The notes under the pieces: model-generated
What the model saw: only the letters and a program-made list of their open reading frames with translations
What the model was told of the DNA's origin: nothing
Databases searched by the model: none
In this document: positions 13,155 through 15,714 of the stretch, piece after piece
Position numbering within the stretch: position 1 is the stretch's first letter
How the letters are laid out: every line of letters starts with the position of its first letter
Assembly: GCA_033762055.1 (NCBI GenBank)
Contig: JANRLZ010000355.1
Coordinates: 1 to 15,714, forward strand
Source: M3007 sp033762055
GTDB taxonomy: Bacteria; Bacteroidota; Bacteroidia; Chitinophagales; Saprospiraceae
Length of the DNA stretch: 15,714 nt
Direction of reading: 5' to 3'
Program-made: the position numbers and the translations under genes

Positions 13155-14801
13155 ATGCGCTATATTCCTTTTTTCTTCCTGCTGGCGCTTGCCCATATTT
13201 CGGCGCAAGCGCCCAAGAGCACCCTCGCCCGTCCCAAAATTATCGTAGGCATTGTGGTAGATCAAATGCGTTACGATTTTCTTTACCGCTACCAGGCGCA
13301 TTATGGCGCCAATGGGTTTAACCGTTTGCTGGAAGGCGGATTTTCTTGCGAAAACACCCGTTTTAACTACGTTCCCACCTATACCGGGCCGGGGCATGCC
13401 GCGATTTATACCGGCGCCACCCCCTCGCTCAACGGCATCATCGGCAACGACTGGTGGGATCCCGAGTGGCGCGCCAAACGCTATTGCACAGCCGACAAGC
13501 GCTATGGCCTGGTGGGCGGCAACGCCAAAACGAATCCTGAAACCGGGCAGCATTCGCCGGCTGCGCTGCTGTCGAGCACCATTACCGACGAACTCAGGCT
13601 GAGCAACAATTTTCGCTCGAAAGTAGCGGCGGTTTGCCTCAAAGACCGAGGCAGCATCCTGCCTGCCGGCCACATTCCGAACGCCTGTTATTGGTTCGAC
13701 GATGCCTCGGGTAGTTGGATCACTTCTACTTATTACCCTGATTCGGCCGGATTGCCACAATGGCTGCGTGATTACAATGCCCGGCGCTGGCCCGACACTT
13801 TTTTGCAAAAGACCTGGGAATTGGGGCACGCGCCTACCGAAAGTTTTGCCAACTGGAATTTTGTGGGCAAATACGCCAGTATGACAGGCGGCTTCCCGCA
13901 CGATTTTGCCGCTGCAAGGGCCAAAGGCGGCTATGGTGTGTTGCGTTTTACACCGTATGGCAACACGCTTGTTACCAATTTCGCCATCGAAACCATCCAT
14001 AAAATGGAATTGGGCGCCGACGAATGGCCCGATCTTATAAGCATCAGTTATTCGGCGACCGACTACTGCGCGCATCATTTTGGTATCCATGCCGAAGAAA
14101 CGGAGGATATGTATGTACGGATGGATCGGGAAGTGGCGCGTTTGCTGGATTTTCTGGACAAAAAATTTGGCAAAAACAATGTACTGGTTTTTCTCACCGC
14201 CGATCATGGCGGCGCCGAAACGCCCGCCCACCTGAATCAATTGCGGATACCTGCCGGCGTGTTTCCGGAAAGCACCCTCGAAGAACAGTTGGAAAAATCG
14301 CTCGCATCCGCTTTCGGACTGAGCGGAAATTTTATTCTGGCCGTCGAAAACCAGCAAATCTGGTTGAATTGGGATGCACTGAATGATTTTGACCTGAAAC
14401 CGGAAGATGTATTACTGGCCATCGGCGATCAGTTGCGCGGCATGCCCGGGGTGTATGATGTGCTTACACGGCAGGAACTCGAATTGCTGCCGGCGGAATA
14501 TCCGTTTGTCGCCGAATTGCGCCGGGGTATCCATCCGCGGCGGTCAGGCGATCTGATTTACATACTCGACCCGGCCTGGCATGCCGACGACCGGCTTTTT
14601 GCTACGGGTGGCACGACACATGGCTCGCAGTATCCCTATGACACCCACGTGCCCCTTTTATGGTATGGATGGAAAATTCAGCCGGGTGAGACGTATCGCC
14701 AGGTAAGCATCACGGATATTGCACCTACGCTGGCAGCAATGCTGCGCATCATGGAGCCAAATGCTACGACGGGAAAAATCATTGAGGAGTTGATGCGATA
14801 G
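13155..14801 (+). CDS. PafA-like alkaline phosphatase (phosphate monoesterase), secreted
   Basis: The 548-residue protein starts with a signal peptide (MRYIPFFFLLALAHISAQ) and so acts in the periplasm or beyond. It belongs to the alkaline phosphatase superfamily and aligns residue by residue with PafA of Elizabethkingia (the numbering in brackets is recalled): Asp36 (D38), nucleophile Thr77 in PTYTGPGH (T79), Asn98 in GIIGND (N100), Lys163 and Arg165 in LKDRGS (K162, R164), Asp303 and His307 in ATDYCAHH (D305, H309), Asp350-His351 in TADHGG (D352, H353), and His489 in GTTHGS (H486). The Lys-x-Arg pair distinguishes PafA-type phosphate monoesterases from phosphodiesterase relatives. It would release phosphate from organic esters using two zinc ions. 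The ATG at 13155 is chosen because the signal peptide starts there. It appears to be transcribed alone. An 7-bp inverted repeat GTCTGTT/AACAGAC (14801-14825) follows the stop. Confidence 0.92.
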   Translation: MRYIPFFFLLALAHISAQAPKSTLARPKIIVGIVVDQMRYDFLYRYQAHYGANGFNRLLEGGFSCENTRFNYVPTYTGPGHAAIYTGATPSLNGIIGNDWWDPEWRAKRYCTADKRYGLVGGNAKTNPETGQHSPAALLSSTITDELRLSNNFRSKVAAVCLKDRGSILPAGHIPNACYWFDDASGSWITSTYYPDSAGLPQWLRDYNARRWPDTFLQKTWELGHAPTESFANWNFVGKYASMTGGFPHDFAAARAKGGYGVLRFTPYGNTLVTNFAIETIHKMELGADEWPDLISISYSATDYCAHHFGIHAEETEDMYVRMDREVARLLDFLDKKFGKNNVLVFLTADHGGAETPAHLNQLRIPAGVFPESTLEEQLEKSLASAFGLSGNFILAVENQQIWLNWDALNDFDLKPEDVLLAIGDQLRGMPGVYDVLTRQELELLPAEYPFVAELRRGIHPRRSGDLIYILDPAWHADDRLFATGGTTHGSQYPYDTHVPLLWYGWKIQPGETYRQVSITDIAPTLAAMLRIMEPNATTGKIIEELMR

Positions 14802-14827
14802 TCTGTTTTTCAGGTTCGAACAGACAC

Positions 14828-14859
14828 AAAAAAAACGCGGCGCTCTTTTGCGCCGCGTT
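14828..14859 (-). terminator. Strong intrinsic terminator on the minus strand
   Basis: A perfect 10-bp stem AACGCGGCGC/GCGCCGCGTT (14834-14843 and 14850-14859) has a 6-nt loop. Read leftward it runs into T6 beyond the stem (T8 in total). Read rightward it is followed by CGGATTTCCC, so it suits a minus-strand transcript better than the phosphatase gene. No protein gene on the minus strand precedes it, which points to the candidate RNA gene at 14828-14955. Confidence 0.8.
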
Positions 14860-14955
14860 CGGATTTCCCGTATATAATCTCATGAAAAGTTTCAAAGTCG
14901 GTGGTCAATAATTTCGCCGCATTCTCGCTTTCAGCCGCCGTTCTTTCTTATTGAC
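14828..14955 (-). ncRNA. Candidate small RNA gene, about 128 nt, class unknown
   Basis: Three elements line up on the minus strand in a region without a convincing protein gene. First, a promoter TTTG-19 bp-CACTTTTG at 14990-14960. Second, from about 4 nt downstream, a perfect 8-bp stem, GTCAATAA (14955-14948) with TTATTGAC (14911-14904), enclosing a 36-nt purine-rich loop (GAAAGAACGGCGG, GAAAGCGAGAA). Third, a GC-rich terminator with a U run at 14859-14828. The predicted 5' end coincides with the base of the stem. Between stem and terminator lie about 44 nt including CGGGAAATCCG, which can form a small hairpin. The only ATG frame inside the loop is five codons (MRRNY). I do not recognise the sequence as tmRNA, 6S, SRP, RNase P RNA or a known riboswitch. 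Its class and targets are unknown. Confidence 0.5.
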
Positions 14956-14959
14956 AGTA

Positions 14960-14990
14960 CAAAAGTGCGGCAGGTCACGACACTTGCAAA
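14960..14990 (-). promoter_or_regulatory. Promoter of the candidate small RNA
   Basis: On the minus strand, TTTG (14990-14987), 19 bp, CACTTTTG (14967-14960). Spacing is identical to that of the promoter at 3574-3604, and the -7 box has one mismatch to TAnnTTTG. The predicted start at about 14955 matches the 5' base of an 8-bp stem. Confidence 0.6.
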
Positions 14991-15253
14991 GGACAGAAAT
15001 TTTCATTTGTTGAATAGTTTTTTTTCTTCATGGTTTCGGAATTTGGCCAAATTTGAAATAATTTGACAAAAAGGTTGAATTTATCATTAAAAAAAACATG
15101 TTTTCCTATCTGTTGGCTATTGGATTTGTTGAATAAATGATGCAAAAAAAAAGTTATTTTTTTTGAAAAAAAATTTTTGCGCCCCTCATTTTTCCGGAAT
15201 AAAAGGTCGAGCTCCGTGACTTTATACAAAAATACAGGTGTTTATACGGGGTT
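14991..15253. other. AT-rich intergenic stretch with long A and T tracts
   Basis: I see no credible gene here. The stretch holds A or T runs of eight to nine at 15018-15025, 15089-15096, 15144-15152, 15157-15164 and 15166-15173 (the last followed by T5), and a perfect 14-bp palindrome AATTTGGCCAAATT at 15040-15053. GCAAAAA (15142-15148) and TTTTTGC (15174-15180) are inverted repeats. Short minus-strand frames through it have compositions dictated by AT richness. It lies between the candidate RNA promoter and the lipoprotein promoter and may be bent DNA with a regulatory role; that is inference. Confidence 0.5.
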
Positions 15254-15303
15254 GGCAAACGCATAAATACGCATTGGGGAAAACCCGCATTTATGCGCTT
15301 GCC
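15254..15303. repeat. 18-bp-arm inverted repeat overlapping the lipoprotein promoter
   Basis: The arms GGCAAACGCATAAATACG (15254-15271) and CGCATTTATGCGCTTGCC (15286-15303) are complementary at 16 of 18 positions around a 14-nt spacer. The right arm contains the TTG at 15299-15301 that would serve as the -33 element. No T run follows, so an operator is more likely than a terminator. Confidence 0.6.
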
Positions 15304-15330
15304 TGCCGCTTCTTTACAGGGGCATCTTTG
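15299..15330 (+). promoter_or_regulatory. Promoter of the lipoprotein gene
   Basis: CTTG ending at 15301, 21 bp, then CATCTTTG (15323-15330), the same -7 octamer as the promoter at 3597. The -7 box lies in a small GGGGC/GCCCC hairpin. The start codon at 15368 is about 37 nt downstream. Confidence 0.5.
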
Positions 15331-15367
15331 CCCCGTCAAAACCGTCGCGCGGCCCAACCTTGTTATT

Positions 15368-15714
15368 ATGAAACACTCACTTCTGAAAACAATCTTCACG
15401 GTATTTCTTTTTTCAAGCCTTGCCGTACTCCTCATCACATGCCAGGGGAACGCCCCAAAGCCAAATGTAACCCAGTCTACCGCTGCTGCTGCTGTCATCA
15501 AACCCGTTCCTTTTCCCACCAACATCGTACCGGGGTTCAAATTTCCGGAAGATACGGCCACCATCATCAATGGCTGGCTGGGAGGGTACACCAGTCCGTA
15601 TTTCGATACGGTCAGTATCTACAAACATGCCTGGGGCATCTGGGCGGGACTTACTGCCAAATCGGGCCAATCCTGGAACAATCAGGAGTTGCTGGTGTAC
15701 GAAACCTGGCTGGG
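15368..15714 (+). CDS. Uncharacterised secreted lipoprotein, N-terminal part (cut by window edge)
   Basis: An ATG at 15368 opens a frame of 115 complete codons that continues past the right edge. Residues 1-24 are a signal sequence with a basic start (MKHSLLK), a hydrophobic core (FTVFLFSSLAVLLI) and a lipobox-like LITC, so Cys25 is the probable lipidated residue; Thr at -1 is less common than Gly, Ser or Ala. After a Pro/Ala-rich linker (31-50) comes a segment with FPEDTATIINGWLGG, YKHAWGIWAGLTAKSGQSW and LLVYETWLG. This resembles an uncharacterised family of secreted proteins I have seen in several phyla, but I cannot name a domain. The minus-strand frames over the same bases are shadows. 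Its promoter carries a large inverted repeat, so it may be tightly regulated. Gene presence is certain; the function is unknown. Confidence 0.8.
   Translation, partial: MKHSLLKTIFTVFLFSSLAVLLITCQGNAPKPNVTQSTAAAAVIKPVPFPTNIVPGFKFPEDTATIINGWLGGYTSPYFDTVSIYKHAWGIWAGLTAKSGQSWNNQELLVYETWL

Noticed and set aside
12981..14357. 458-codon open frame on the minus strand
   Set aside because: Antisense to the PafA-like phosphatase, whose catalytic residues are all in place; a by-product of GC-rich codons.
14905..15006. 33-codon minus-strand frame (starts MKISVLCKC, ends KARMRRNY)
   Set aside because: The well-spaced promoter at 14960-14990 lies inside it, so its 5' half would not be transcribed from that promoter; the shared stem structure favours an RNA gene. 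A conserved peptide in relatives would change this view.
14975..15229. 84-codon minus-strand frame
   Set aside because: Composition (Lys, Asn, Phe runs) follows the A/T tracts, and there is no signal or domain pattern.
15154..15591. 145-codon minus-strand frame
   Set aside because: Antisense to the lipoprotein gene, which has a clear signal sequence, lipobox and promoter.

Overview
This window looks like chromosomal DNA of a Bacteroidota bacterium, probably a Saprospiria/Lewinella-type relative. The evidence is a secreted FG-GAP protein with a C-terminal type IX sorting-like domain, a PorT-like outer-membrane barrel, a PafA-like phosphatase, the DUF4286 family, and promoters of the Bacteroidota form (TTTG, about 19 bp, TAnnTTTG) with little use of Shine-Dalgarno sites. 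The exact lineage is inference. I see no phage, IS, CRISPR or tRNA/rRNA genes.

Layout, left to right. (1) 1-2170: a leftward group consisting of a DUF4286 protein, aroA (EPSP synthase) 9 nt behind it, and the first 107 codons of a probable ATP-grasp protein cut by the window edge. (2) 2163-4117: tsaB (tRNA t6A synthesis), divergent from the DUF4286-aroA unit, then two tandem, related, cysteine-free winged-helix regulators. Each has its own promoter, a strong terminator separates them, and inverted repeats lie upstream of the first. (3) 4217-7354: leftward tgt (tRNA-guanine transglycosylase, TTG start, zinc ligands missing), prfA (release factor 1) and a PorT-like barrel protein. (4) 7398-9327: a secreted FG-GAP repeat protein with a 100-bp palindromic element inside its 5' coding region. 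(5) 9340-11740: a leftward, tightly packed operon of a biotin carrier protein, a SPOR-domain protein and RodA. (6) 11757-13080: a 161-bp palindromic element, then a dipeptide epimerase. (7) 13155-14801: a PafA-like alkaline phosphatase. (8) 14802-15367: a 566-bp region without a convincing protein gene. It contains a candidate small RNA on the minus strand with its own promoter and terminator, a very AT-rich stretch, and an 18-bp-arm inverted repeat overlapping a promoter. (9) 15368-end: the start of an uncharacterised lipoprotein.

Most genes are housekeeping: aromatic biosynthesis, tRNA modification, translation termination, cell-wall elongation, muropeptide recycling and phosphate scavenging. 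The least explained parts are the candidate small RNA, the two related palindromic elements, the paired regulators with their inverted repeats, and the zinc-less TGT. I found no clear defence or mobile system.
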